Notes: generated by a model from the sequence alone, not told the origin. A stretch of DNA of 64,000 nucleotides from Paraphysoderma sedebokerense (GCA_025602915.1 JAHLJZ010000005.1:620001-684000), one strand, 5' to 3'. Positions 1 through 11,634 are shown, counted from the first letter of the stretch. Program-made: numbers and translations.

Positions 1-364
1 GAATATATTTGGAAAGGCACTGGCCACCATACTGACTGAAGGATTGTGGAGCGTCGATTCGGGCAGTGGGACTGTGAGAGGGCCGGCCGAGGGAATCATT
101 GACGAAGAGAGCAAGTGGTCTTGATTCTTTGTTGAGGAAGCTGCAATGACATTGTACGATCAAATAAAATGATGAAAAGTCAGATTAACGTTCAAACTTA
201 TGTATAAAGTAGGAAGACTGTGGGATTGACTGATTGAGGGTGTTGAGGGATGTAGGCTTGGCAAGTAAAGCCAGCGAATGAGCGGTAGAAAGAAGGGAAC
301 GACAAGATAGCGTACCACAGACAGCAGCACCCTTGGCGTCAGCGTACGGAGGAATAGACAACAT
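1..364 (-). CDS. 5' end of an unrecognised gene (truncated by window edge)
   Basis: Two exons can be read on the minus strand: 316-364 (ATG at 364, starting MLSIPPYADAKGAAV) and 1-140, joined by a 175-nt intron (141-315) with GTACG donor and GCAG acceptor. The splice is phase 1 and the second exon stays open to the window edge (about 46 codons). The visible 62 residues are Ser/Pro-rich and show no domain I recognise; no clear signal peptide. The gene is divergent from the RING-CH gene at 1177. The start choice rests on the first ATG that joins in frame; another upstream exon cannot be excluded. Confidence 0.5.
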
Positions 365-1176
365 TCTGAGGGGCGAACTTGATGCGATCGAGATAGAGTG
401 GGAATGTGTGTGGGGGGTGAAAGTTTTCAGTCGCGCAATGGCAGCAAGGGTGAGCGAGGGAATGGACAGACAGAGGGGAGGATGTTGCGGGAGGGACGGG
501 GACTGTGACTGGACGAGGGTGACTGTGACGAGGGAGTCTGTGTATGTTGTCCTGTGTGCTAGAGGGAGTGATACTCTATATAGACAGTTGGAAATTGGCA
601 GTGGAATCGGAGAGGGAATGGAAATGTTTTCACTTTGACGCGTCTTTTTGTTTTCCCCCTTCCTCGCTCTCTTCTCACGTCTGCCATCCCTGCGATCTTC
701 AGAGCGACATCACACCATCTTTCGCACATTCCTCGCATAATCATTGCCATCTCCTCGGTATATTCGCATGGTCTACCCATGTCATTGCATTCCCGTCCAT
801 ACTTTAATACCAGAAAGGGCACATTGTAGTACATTGTACAGGTAGCACACCCCATTCCAAACCTTAAAAAGCAACACACACTCCACCAGTAGCAACAAAG
901 AAGTGAGATCCACGAAAGTGAAAAGTATACTTTCTCGTGCGGACAATCAGCGAGTGTGTGATTGGGGATATCTTGATTCTTCACCCGTCAGCCCAAGTCC
1001 CTTAACTCCCTTTGTCCTAAATTGCGTCAACGACCGCTCAGCCACACCGGCCCCTTCGATCACGGCAACTGCGCATTTTTTTATCGCACTTTGCGCATTC
1101 CTCAGTTCCCTTCCCTCATAAATCTTCGACCCTCTTTCCAGAATCCCTCATTTCTTCTCTATCTACATCCTCATTT
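365..1176. promoter_or_regulatory. Divergent intergenic region
   Basis: Region between two divergent genes. It is rich in GA on the left half (as read on plus) and in CT tracts on the right half close to 1177, typical of fungal promoters. The ORFs in it (for example 559-984 minus) have no recognisable domain and look like chance frames. No conserved motif was identified. Confidence 0.4.
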
Positions 1177-2103
1177 ATGCTATTTGGCAATTGGAGTATC
1201 ACAGAAATGATGGACTTGGCCGCCCGACGTCCTTCGGAAGATTCCTTGTTGTCATGTTCAGATTCAGAGTCTATTTCTGACCATTCTCTCACATCCAATC
1301 CAAATTTAAACAAACCAGTCGATGAGAATAAACTTTCGCCTGTTACAATAGACCAGCTTCCCGCATTTCATTCCCCGAACTCTCTTTCCTTAGAGCATCG
1401 GCATCGAAATGGGTCTGCAGAATCCGACGTCACTGCAGTCGATGAACCAGTCTCTCCACCTCCTTCCAAATCCTCTTCTATTCTCAAATTATCTACATAT
1501 TTTTCAAGTGAAACAGTCAGCAAGAAAGGCCGCTGCTGGGCTTGCTGGCTTTATAATGATACCGCTAGTAACCCTCTTATCCGTGCGTGCCTTGGGTGTC
1601 GGGATGTGGATCTTCAGTACATCCATCGAGAATGCATCGAAAAATATCTCAACTCATTACCTCCCAGAACCGATAAATCGTATTATTGCACACGATGTAA
1701 AGATACTTACGACGTTTCTTGGACTGAACTGCATCCAATGTATATTCTCTTCGATCAGAACCCGATTCTTGCAGGGGTCATCATCGGAATGACCGTTTCG
1801 ACGGTAATCCTCTGTTACTCATGTATGATTCTATTATCGAGGCAGGGATCAAAATATGTCCAGACGTTATTGCTGTTTGGGTTAAAGATGGATTTACAAT
1901 ATTGGTGTTACTTTATGATGGGAAGCTACACCATGATGAATTTTCTCGTATGGAGCTTTGTTCTCAAACACTGCTCTGGTTATGTAGCACTCCGAGTCGG
2001 AAATAAGATACCAGTACACAGAGAGAAACCTGCGAAAATGGAAAATTCATGTATACAGCGTAGCAGTTCGACCGACAGTACGATGACCTCGACGAATGAG
2101 TAA
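1177..2103 (+). CDS. RING-CH (MARCH-type) membrane E3 ubiquitin ligase
   Basis: Single-exon gene for 308 residues. A RINGv/RING-CH zinc domain of the C4HC3 type is visible at about residues 120-174: C120, C123, C138, C141, H150, C153, C171, C174. It is followed by hydrophobic segments at about 196-220 and 240-268, so the protein should be an integral membrane E3 ligase that hands ubiquitin from an E2 to membrane substrates, as MARCH proteins do. The first 110 residues are Ser-rich and probably disordered, as is the Ser/Thr-rich C-terminus. A second ATG ten codons downstream (1207) could also be the start. Substrate and compartment cannot be told from the sequence. Confidence 0.8.
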   Translation: MLFGNWSITEMMDLAARRPSEDSLLSCSDSESISDHSLTSNPNLNKPVDENKLSPVTIDQLPAFHSPNSLSLEHRHRNGSAESDVTAVDEPVSPPPSKSSSILKLSTYFSSETVSKKGRCWACWLYNDTASNPLIRACLGCRDVDLQYIHRECIEKYLNSLPPRTDKSYYCTRCKDTYDVSWTELHPMYILFDQNPILAGVIIGMTVSTVILCYSCMILLSRQGSKYVQTLLLFGLKMDLQYWCYFMMGSYTMMNFLVWSFVLKHCSGYVALRVGNKIPVHREKPAKMENSCIQRSSSTDSTMTSTNE

Positions 2104-2253
2104 CCATGTAGTTTTAGGTTGTAAATAGTGTGTAATGCTTGTGACTATTTATGTATAAGAATCTTGTATTCATAGAGACACTGCTTAGTAGCAAAGATGT
2201 AAACCAAACGGCTAAATACAACTGCAGTGTCAGCCCCTTGCGTATTAGACATA

Positions 2254-3196
2254 CTAAACTTCTCTCTTTCTTTTCGCTGACGGCAGTGCATCGTAATCCT
2301 CAACGTTCTCAGGGACTTTCTTTGGGTCTAACCCATGCTGTATCATTTTTACAGCAATCTCAAACAGATAATCATAACACTCAGTCATTGATTTAGCCTT
2401 CTCCCAGGATTCGCCCCATACGTACACCCCATGGCGCCGAACCAGGATAGCATTCGAATCAGGAAACCGTTCCATAGCCTAAATACATTCCCAAAAAATT
2501 GGTTTAATTTAATCATACTTAGTCACGTATCAATCAACAGCACAAAGAAACTCACCTCGGCCATTCTTTCCTGCAAATCTTCTTCTTCGGGGGTATTTTC
2601 TATAATCGGTACCACCAATTTATCATGATATCTATAATTTTTCTTACTAACGCCAATTCTAATTCCTTTAATCATTTCTTGATGCGTGATTTCGAATGTT
2701 TCGCCAGGAAACAAAAGTGTCGCCATCACCGCATGTTGAGAATGGGTATGAATACATGCCCCGGCATTCCTCATCGTATAAGCGTTATAAAACAGTGGCG
2801 TACATTGTGACTGTTTTAAGGGTTTACATGGTGACCGTATAATACGTCGATTAGATAATGCAAGCACGAATAAATCATCGGGAACGATTCGCTCTTTTTG
2901 GACTCCGGAGGGTGCGATATATACATGTTCCCCGTTTCGAATGGTGATTCCTCCGCCTGTACCTGTTACCCATCCTAGAATAGAAACAAGTAATATCATA
3001 TGAGTTATATGTATTTGCTAAAGAAAATATTACTATTTCACCAACCTAAAGTGTAGAATAACCGACAAAGTTCTGGGATCAAATTAGCGGGATGTAACGG
3101 GTCCTTTGAAATCACTAATTGATCATTATTCTTTGCTGTCTCTGAAGCCGCTTTCTCTGGAGACTTGGTTTTCGTTACCACTGTTTTCTCTGTCAT
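2254..3196 (-). CDS. MDE1: Methylthioribulose-1-phosphate dehydratase (methionine salvage)
   Basis: Three exons (3046-3196, 2556-2974, 2254-2478) give 264 residues, the usual length for MtnB/APIP/Mde1. This class II aldolase-fold zinc enzyme dehydrates 5-methylthioribulose-1-phosphate in the cytosolic methionine salvage pathway. Visible signatures are the [14 protein letters not shown] start of the fold, [10 protein letters not shown], the zinc-binding HTHSQH motif and the C-terminal [16 protein letters not shown] stretch containing the third metal His. All splice sites are GT-AG and phases agree (1, 0). An upstream in-frame ATG at 3244 would add 16 residues; I chose the one at 3196 because the family core begins soon after. 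It lies near a SAM synthetase gene (8225-10007), which acts in the same sulphur-amino-acid cycle, but the two are not adjacent. Confidence 0.92.
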
Positions 3197-3371
3197 GATC
3201 CTCAATAGCGTTCCTGACTCTCCACGAACATTGAATTTACGCAACCCAAGTCTGTTGATCGCAGTTGCTATAGCAACGTCAGCTTAAACCATAAACCGCA
3301 CTTTGAAAATCGTACCAACTTTGAATTTATTATCGACTAATTCTCTATATTCAATTACAGAACCATTAATA

Positions 3372-4409
3372 ATGTCAACATCAACGTCAACAACGCAATT
3401 GTCATCTTCAAATATATCCTCACAATCGCACCCGCCATGGCTGACCCAAACAGCATTAACAGGTTCGTTTTCGCCCCACACTCCCTGTCTCTTCACCAAT
3501 TCAAAGCTATTCCCTTCTTAAGTCCCTTCTAACCATGGTTTGATGAATGTATATAATGGTGATTAGGCTTGACGGGATCGATCATTGGTGCGTCAGTAGC
3601 TACATTACAAGGTCAACCGGTTATACGATACTCTGTCAATATGGGTGTGATGTGGAGTGGTTTCGGATTAGTCTTTTGGAGTATGTATTATCTGTTTATA
3701 TCACTACTTTATTTGATTATTCGATTGTCAGGACGACTTCATGCCATTAAAATTTGAAGGGCCGGACAGAGTTTTCTTTTCGTCGCGACACTTGTTCTCT
3801 TTTTGATTCCGTTGGCATTAACCAAACTTTCTCTTTTATCTTCCACCCACAATATTACCAAATAATTCAGGTACAAGAACCCAATTAACTCCTCTCGTTC
3901 AATCTGAACTTATATCCTACCTCCCTTTTGCCTCTTCCCATTCTTTTACTCGATCTTCAGTCACCTCATTTTACGCTTCCACTATTTCTGGGTTTTTAAC
4001 TGGCGGATTAATGGGTGCGTTACTACGTGGACCATCTAAAGCTGGTAGAGCAGCATGTACAATTAGTTTTTTGGCTGCAATAAGTCAAGTGAGTTGGAAT
4101 ACTGTGAATTGGTATCGAAAGGATATTTTGATTCGAAAGGGTAGAATTGTCGATGAAAATGATCATGACAATCAGGGTAACCGAATCGAGAATGTCAAAG
4201 ATCAAAGGACAATTGTGCAAAAAATGGAACTGGGTATTGTTAGTTTGCTGAAGAAGTTGCCGTCGTGGTCACCTATTAGAATGGTATCAGATGAAGAATA
4301 CCTCGACCGTCTTAGCAAACAAAAGTTAGATTTAGATCACGACATTCTGAAGCAGGAGGATTTGATTAAAAGACTCAAAAGTAGGATTGCACAAGAAACC
4401 GCCAAGTAG
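3372..4409 (+). CDS. Tim17/Tim22-like multispan membrane protein, probably mitochondrial
   Basis: Exons 3372-3462, 3567-3680 and 3871-4409 join in frame to 247 residues. Two glycine-rich membrane segments are visible (GSIIGASVATLQ with the following VIRYSVNMGVMW, and STISGFLTGGLMGALLRG), resembling the GxxxG-type helices of Tim17/Tim22/Tim23-superfamily proteins and an uncharacterised fungal family with a conserved RYxxNMG motif. The C-terminus is charged and probably coiled-coil. The 190-nt second intron contains a stretch that reads well in another frame (about 3732-3805), so a missed exon or sequence error is possible. Family assignment is an inference from motif shape, not a firm match. 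Confidence 0.55.
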
Positions 4410-4687
4410 GCTTGATGAGTTAGTCACTTCTCGGCAGTCATTGTAGATAGTTAATTTTTAGAGAAATTGTAAATACACGAGGAATTCTTTATTATGGAAT
4501 TAATGCTAAGTAAGACGCAAAGAAATCCTTGAATCCACAAAATCCTTGCAAAAATTCGGATATTATACATTTGGTTATCAGAGAAATAAAACAACAACCA
4601 AAACTAAACGAGGAGAAATCACAAGTGTTACATAAGGATCTTGATATGATAAGACATATTGGGGATAAGAACGATTTTAAAACATCT

Positions 4688-7600
4688 CTAACCGAGAAAC
4701 AAAGAAAACCGGCTAGTGCTAGCCTTCTTCTCCATTTTCGCCGGGGGCATGGAGACAGGTCGTGGCTTCGCAGGCTCCTCACTCGGCGGTGGGGTAGTTG
4801 CGACAGCTTGATAATAACAAAAACGATACAAAATCAGTTACACATTGAGATGCACCAAAGCAGAGTAAAAAACTTAGTCAAAGTACCTTTCAAATCATTC
4901 GTGGAAGATGCTGCCCTCCCGGCCTGCGCTGCAACATCAGCCAACGTTGTCCGCACCCTCGTACCCAATCTCCCCCTAATCGTTCCCCACAATGGCTTCT
5001 TCTGTTGCGTCCCATCATCAAAACCTCCCAGTTCTTTAAACTCTTCAACGGCAGTTTTTACGAATCGGAAGTCCAACGCCATCTATAAGGATGATCCGGT
5101 GAGCGCGTCATATTATATATTTCAGAGAAACCAGCAAAACAGGATGATGTTAATAGCGAACCTTTTGATCCCCGCTCGAGTCAAGCTGAGCTTTAGTAAT
5201 TTCGTCTTCAATTCTCTCCTTCGATTTAAACAAAAAATTTAAGAACGCATCATTCGGTATTTCCTCTACTATAGATTCTTGTGAAGAGCTCACACTTTCC
5301 TGCTCGTCCACTTGTTTCGATAGTTTACTTCTACTCATTGACAAGAATGACATAGAACCGAATCCTTTCTTTTTTTGCTCAAGTTTAGGTTCGACTTTAG
5401 CATCGACTTTTGGTTCGATAGTCTCTGCTGGTGATTCATTCACATCAGTCTTCGATTCTTCCGGTGATCCGCCTTTCAGTGGCGCTGTTGTAACTTCTGA
5501 CTCTGATTCGGCCACTTCGGGTTCCTGCAATTGTTTGTTAGTTATTGGGAAGAGAACAATGCAGGATTTATACTAAACATACTTCGTCTTTGGTTATTAC
5601 CCCTAAAAAGAACTTGACTCTCTGCCTCTGTTCTTGTAGAAATTGAATTGATGGAAGTAAATGCATTTCCTTTGTTTTCGTATCCACATCATTACACAGT
5701 GAAACCAAAACTTTGCCGCACAACACTAATCCACGAAATATAGGGGGCGTCACTTCAGATGCTTCCAGTAAATGATATAATTCCGGTTGCATCAGAGCTG
5801 AAATGTGAGTAAAGGAAGAATGAAGGCATCATCAGTACGTCTCTCAGTGCAGCGCGATAAAGGGAATGGGGAGAAATTGAAGCAAACCTGGAACATAGAA
5901 TCTTAAAAAGAGAAATGACGCCAATACTTGATCCGCTATTGAATATACAATTGTCTTTCCCTTTACTTGTTTCTTCACAATATTTCTATTCCTTCTTAAA
6001 CTCACATTTGTTCTCTTCATTTTTGACGGAGATCCGCCGCTTTCGTCGTCACTATGTATACTTCTGACGCTACGATCTTCCGAGAGTCCACCCATGCTAC
6101 GTCGACTAAAAGTTGATCTTGTAGGAGATGAATAGTATGATTCGGCAGATGAGACTGATCTTTTGGACGGTGAATCGGGTGATGTAGTGGGATTGTTTTC
6201 GGGAAGTTTATCGCCGTGGGGTGTTTCTACTGAGGAGCAAGTATTCATCTGCTGATGCGGCTGATCAGTGATATCAGCATCCATTTGGTTAATTATTGCG
6301 TGTAGGGTGAAGGAATCCAATTGTAATGCGGGTTCTTCGGGTTGATGAGTTTGATTTGAGGGTTCGACATTCGCTGAGTTGGTAGCGTCTGCGGATGGAT
6401 CAGGAACGGGTTCGGATAAGATTTGTGAAGCAGTGGCATACATAGTTTTTTCGGTGATGGGTGATAGCATGGTATCAGCGTCCTCAGAATTACGACGCTC
6501 AATTGTCCTAGCGAATGACGACCTCGTCGATCGCCGTCTAGTGAGTCCTCCTCCTCCTCCATGCACCGGTGAGGTATTCTGTGGTTCTTCAGGTGGCGAT
6601 ACCAAAGATGATTGTGAATCTGATATCGTCCGATTTAACACGTTTCCGGCATTGAAAGCATCGAATAATGTTGCTTCAATCTCCTTCCTCAAAAATCTGC
6701 ATAACCTCCGGATGGTTTTGGGTATTTTACGATGCGACTGTATTATAGCTGATAGTATAGTCATGGCTGCTTTCTGCAGCCTTTCCTCGTTGGCAGCTAA
6801 ATCTTCGGGCGGCGCTCTGAACGGGTCAATCTCGCACTTATCCAACGTCGGCAATAAATCTCGTACTGGTTTCGCTAGTGTTTCTGTCAAATATGAAGTC
6901 GCTTCGCTACGGACATAAGCTCCCAAAAACAACATTTCCATGCTATAGATCAAATAGAGCGGTTAACCTAAGGTCTGACCTCTAGAAATCGGTCAAGATA
7001 AATATTTACCCATTATCCCTTAACGCATTTTTCAAACTAGCTTCTGTATGGGTTCGAGCATCTAACAATTAGGGAAATATCATATCATCAGTCCAAATAT
7101 TCGGATAGAAAAGTATGTAATGACGACAAACGACTTGAGTGAAATCTAAACAAACTTACAAAACGCTCTGAATTTCTCCCTCAATAGCCTATAGAGAAAC
7201 TCTTCTGTGGCTAAACCACCCTGTGTTTGAACCAACGCTAGCAATGAATTCACACACCCTGAACCTACTTCCCCCACAAACGGTACATGACAAATAAATG
7301 CTAATAAATTAAGATTGTTTGATAATAATATTTCGCCTATCTTTGCTCGGATATCTTCTTTCCCTGGTTTCTCCGGTTTATCTTTTTTTTTCTGGAAACA
7401 TTAAATAGTTGAGTAATGAATTTGTACATGAATTTAGTCAATTTGTTAGTTATCAACAGTGAATTGGAGATAGTTCGCGAATTGATAAGATTCATGATGA
7501 CGAATGAAGGAACATTTGATAGCCATACCTCTCCCTGTGATCGCTTTGATGATAAGTTCTCTATACTTCCTCCTATGTTCAACTTTCCCTTTATTAATGT

Positions 7601-7799
7601 GCTGGCGGAACGCCGTAGTGTATTACCAAGTAGCTATTCGAGGTCAAGCGTTAGTCACCTCAGAGCACAACAGTCTAGTCAATTTGAACTATATGCTTTT
7701 CTAATTTACCTTTGATTGAAGAGATAGAGTATTCTCGGCAGCATCCACGTTCGACTTCCCCTCTAAACGCTGCTGTGAAGGATGTCGACTCAAACTCAT
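4688..7799 (-). CDS. Ras GTPase-activating protein (RasGAP domain with large insert)
   Basis: Nine exons (7710-7799, 7529-7633, 7160-7391, 7010-7061, 5888-6942, 5583-5797, 5162-5524, 4887-5082, 4688-4806) join with matching phases into 808 residues. A RasGAP domain spans about residues 80-580: the putative arginine finger is R145 in ARTHTEASL, encoded just after an exon junction; the conserved second helix is FLFLRFYVPALMQPELY at about 503-519. These residues speed GTP hydrolysis by Ras-type GTPases. A Ser/Pro-rich, probably disordered insert of roughly 225 residues (about 262-488) interrupts the domain between CRFLRKEIEATL and the FLFLR helix. The C-terminal 220 residues are acidic/lysine-rich and unstructured. 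The specific small GTPase target is unknown. Confidence 0.88.
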
Positions 7800-8224
7800 T
7801 GATAGTGTCTAAACTTGCTGGGTTGAACCAACATTATCGGCCGTGGCGTTCTTGTTTAGGTTGCTGTGCGAGGCTAAGGTAATTAAAATGTAGGATGCGA
7901 TATGTTCGCGAGACAATATGGTTATAGATAATGTCAATATTGTAGATACTGGTAGCCCTGCGATGCAAATGCTATATTTGTCCACTGTGTTCAGAATTTC
8001 GTCTCATGGTTACAAAGTGAACTGGCCCCTTCAACCACATCAATTTCGCGTAGCGGGTTCGAAACTCGTCATATAAATACCACGGATGATATATTTAAGG
8101 AAAACCCTACATTATTATGTCTAAAATACAGGGGTATGATTACATGTTTCACAAAATGACTAAAACGACAACTGCGAAACTACATCCGCTCAAAAACGTA
8201 TGGGTTAAGGTTCACACGTGACAT
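7800..8224. other. Intergenic region between RasGAP start and SAM synthetase end
   Basis: No convincing gene. It includes the RasGAP promoter and the downstream region of the SAM synthetase gene. A five-base-pair stem closing a TTCGAAA loop at 8053-8069 looks like a tRNA T-arm, but no matching acceptor stem or D-arm was found, so no tRNA is called. Confidence 0.4.
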
Positions 8225-10007
8225 CTAAAATTTCAGAGTCTTGGGCTTTTCCCAAGGGAACTCGGAGCGTCCTACGGTAGAGGGATGAGTAACGGGATGA
8301 TCAAACAGCAAAATAACAGCAACATACCAAAATGCCCGTAACAAGCGGTAGCACTGTACATGGGATTCCAGAGGTTGAGTTCTTGGACAATTTTACCAGG
8401 ACGCAAGTCGAAGTTCTTCTTGACAATTTCGAGGAGTTCAGCATTGGTCTTCTTTCCGGTACCGTAGGTATCTATACAAAAGGAAGGTCAGACGGAAAAC
8501 TGACAATGGGAAGACAATCAAACGATCAATACATACCAACATAGATGGACACTGGTTCTGCAACACCAATAGCGTATGAAACTTGAACTAAACAGCGGCG
8601 GCACAGCTTGGCAGCGACCAAGGATTTGGCAATCCATCTGGCAGTGTAGGCAGCGGAACGATCAACTTTGGACCAATCTTTGCCAGAGAAAGCACCACCA
8701 CCGTGAGCGCCCCAACCTCCGTATGTGTCGACAATGATTTTACGGCCAGTAACACCAGCATCACCCTAAGACCTATAGTGAGTAAACGCGGCCCGAATAC
8801 AACAACATATTTGAACTTACCTGGGGTCCACCAATGACGAATCGACCGGACGGTTGAAGATGGTACTTTGTGTTAGCATCGAGATATTTGGCCGGAATGA
8901 CGGATTTGATGACTTTTTCCTTCAAGTCCTTACGGAGTTGTTCAGTGGTGACTTCTTCGGCGTGTTGGGTAGAGATGACAACAGCGTCGACACGGAGAGG
9001 GATGGGTTGGCCGTTATCCATCTTGTATTCAACAGTAACTTGAGTCTTAGTATCAGGTCGAAGGTAACCCATCTGACCATTGCGACGAAGTTCGCCAAGT
9101 TTCATGTTAAGCTTGTGAGCCAACATGATGGTGAGAGGCATCATTTCAGGAGTTTCTTCAGATGCATATCTAGACATCAATCGTCAGCATGGTGCAGGCG
9201 AATTTCAACTCAATAAACGTGACAATGCATACCCAAACATGATACCCTGCACAGATAACACAGAATTGATCGAGTTAACATTGAACTTTTACATTGCATT
9301 ATGGCCAAAATAAAATCGCCTTACCTGATCACCGGCACCAATTTTTTCTAAATCTTGTCCTTGTTGAACCAAACCTTGGGCAATATCGGGGGATTGTTGT
9401 TCAATGGCAACCAAGACGTTACATGTTTTGTAGTCGAAACCTATTTCCTGGAGTTAGCTTTAATGTTCTTCGTAATTGAAGAGTAGAAACATTTGACTAA
9501 CCTTTATCGGAGCTGTCATAACCAATTTTCTTGACGGCATTACGGATGATTTTCTGGTAATCGAGGTTGGCCTTGGTTGTGATTTCACCGAGGACCATGA
9601 TCATACCAGTTTTGGTGGCGGTTTCACAAGCGACTTTGGAGAACTTGTCTTCCTTCAAACAGGCATCCAAAATGGCGTCGGAAATTTGATCACAGATTTT
9701 GTCTATGTATTGACGGGGGGCTATTGTTAGCACGAGCAAAACATAAACAAACAAACGCGTTGGGAACTGAGGCCCAAAGTAAAAGTCGAGAACGACCATG
9801 AAGGAATGCCAAAATAAACAGCCCATCACTAAAATCCAGACTCTTTCTACCATCATTTTATACAGCATGCGCTGCGCGGCAAGTTGAATTCTCAATAACT
9901 GGGCCATCCGTTTAAGGGCAAAAACACATACCAGGGTGACCTTCCCCAACAGATTCAGAAGTGAAAAGGAAGGTTTCGGGTTTTTGGGTTCCGTTGGCAG
10001 CCGTCAT
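8225..10007 (-). CDS. SAM1: S-adenosylmethionine synthetase (methionine adenosyltransferase)
   Basis: Eight exons (9932-10007, 9502-9702, 9325-9440, 9233-9246, 8821-9169, 8537-8765, 8328-8471, 8225-8271) give 391 residues, the normal length. The enzyme makes S-adenosylmethionine from ATP and methionine in the cytosol and supplies the methyltransferases seen elsewhere in the window. Signatures: [19 protein letters not shown] at the N-terminus, [12 protein letters not shown] (signature 1) and GGGAFSGKD (signature 2, phosphate binding). Exon 4 is a 14-nt microexon that encodes most of the GIMFG motif, flanked by introns of 78 and 63 nt. All splice sites are GT-AG. A TCACGTG box lies about 120 nt upstream of the ATG. 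Confidence 0.97.
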
Positions 10008-10354
10008 GGTTAGAGCGAGAATAGGTACTCAAGAGCAGAAGAGCAAGATGGAGGAGAGGGATGGGGGGTGATCTAGGTTTTAAGAGGAAAAAAAGTCAGA
10101 GACTCGGGCGTTGAAGTATGTAGTCACGTGGACAGGAATAATACACAGCGGCCTGCCAAACACGCCCAAATTCCAGCGAATGAATGTCGCGCAACGTTGC
10201 AAATTCCCAACCCCTGTAACTAGTGAGTGTAGCTGCTGCATTGTCCATCGTCCTCAAGCGGTCGACAAGGAGGCTGGATGTATTGCACTTACGGATTTAT
10301 TATGCTGTATGAATATGGTTACATGACTATGTACAGATCTATCAATGACTCACT
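10008..10354. promoter_or_regulatory. SAM synthetase promoter / intergenic
   Basis: The 350-nt space between the SAM synthetase start and the stop of the CHP-like gene, both on the minus strand. It holds the TCACGTG palindromic box described separately and no gene. Confidence 0.45.
10124..10130. promoter_or_regulatory. TCACGTG E-box, candidate Cbf1-type site
   Basis: TCACGTG occurs about 120 nt upstream of the SAM synthetase ATG. In yeasts this heptamer is the site of the bHLH factor Cbf1, which with Met4 regulates sulphur amino-acid genes; that link to this gene is an inference. Confidence 0.4.
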
Positions 10355-11340
10355 CTAGAATTGCAGGCCCAAGTGCGCCGCGACGTCCACTCCGTCAAAG
10401 CCCTGGGTCGGAAAAGTTTAAATACTCTTGTTTAAATACTGTGTATTATAAGAAACATTATACCTTCTTGAATTCAGAAATCGATATTTTCCCATCTCTA
10501 TCAGTGTCCACGCTGATGATTGTATCATCAACGATCTGTCGAAGCAACCTTGATTCGAGTTTATCGCCGGTCCTAATAAATCAAGATTCTGTGAGGCCAC
10601 GGCCCTTAAACTGGTAGACGGTGAGAACTGGGATACTTACATGAGCTTCAAGACATATGTTAGTTCCTCCGAGTCAATGACTCCGTCGTCCTTTGCGTCG
10701 AAGACACGGAATGCAAAGGCCAACTTTTCGTCCCGTCGATCATCCGACAAACTAAAGACACTCAGCCTCTGCACAAATTGCTCAAAATCGATAGTTCCTT
10801 GATCGCTGTTACCACTGGTAAGCATCTTCATAGCACTATTTCTTCTTTGTCTGGTCATCGTGGAAAGATATTTCCGCGATTGGTTGGGCCTTGGATTGCC
10901 ATTTGAATCCCTCATTAAGACTGACACAATCCTTTGGGATAGTGGGTTCATCGCTAACTCTGGTATTCCGGCTAAATCAGATGCGTTGATATGATTTCTA
11001 GTCCCAGACAATGAATCAAAACGTTTCCAAAGGTGTCGGACTTGAGAATGTGTAACTGTAAAGAAAGAAATTTGTCTGTCAGCGATAATTTTAGATTGAA
11101 GGGCAGATGTCATTACGACATACATCCACTCATTGCGCTCAATCTTTCTATCTCCTTTTGGTCTATCTCTACTTTGAAGTCTGGAATATTGGGGAATATA
11201 TGAGAAAGGAATTTCAGGAGCCGAAGATGAGCGAAGGCAACGATGATGACGGGGAAGTAGAGGAGAGATGACAGGAGGGACAAGAGGCCGACAGAAGACA
11301 ATTCATCTGGGGCAGTTCCTTCGGCTAAGGAATTCGACAT
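10355..11340 (-). CDS. Calcineurin B / CHP-like EF-hand protein
   Basis: Exons 11124-11340, 10641-11055, 10464-10572 and 10355-10402 give 262 residues. From about residue 73 the protein matches calcineurin B homologous proteins: SGFTHSQVRHLWKRF, the IPELAMNPLSQRI linker, then EF-hands with FRVFDAKDDGVIDSEEL and VDTDRDGKISISEF loops, ending GFDGVDVAAHLGLQF. It should bind Ca2+ in at least the last two EF-hands and regulate a partner such as a phosphatase or Na+/H+ exchanger. The first two EF-hands are degenerate and separated by a basic insert of about 35 residues. Upstream of the CHP region the frame encodes a hydrophobic stretch (VGLLSLLSSLLYFPVIIVAF) not seen in the family: either a real membrane anchor or an unrecognised pyrimidine-rich intron ending at TTCCAG. 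Confidence 0.8.
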
Positions 11341-11634
11341 AGTGGCGCTACTTGTATCTCGCGGGATTGAAGCGGTTTTGCTCTGTTGGAAGGAATCCAA
11401 TCCTTTTTTTAACGAAGGAATAGATAGCAATATTGCAGCAGTGAACTGACTGGTGAACGGGTGAACAGACCTCCAATACGCGACTCTGCCCGTCTCCATT
11501 CCTGCCAGAATCTTTCTTCTCCTGTCCTGACAATCTGATAGCAATCTGATCCGCACCCAACTAGCCTCGACATTACTGATCTCCCGTCTTCGTTGCGTTG
11601 CATCAAGCATAGATACTCCCCGTTATATACTACC

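Noticed and set aside
559-984. 141-residue minus-strand ORF in the divergent promoter
   Set aside because: Low-complexity, no domain, overlaps ORFs on the other strand and sits between two promoters.
8005-8076. Possible tRNA gene (T-arm-like GCGGG-TTCGAAA-CTCGT hairpin at 8053-8069)
   Set aside because: No matching seven-base acceptor stem, D-arm or anticodon arm could be found upstream, even allowing a short intron.
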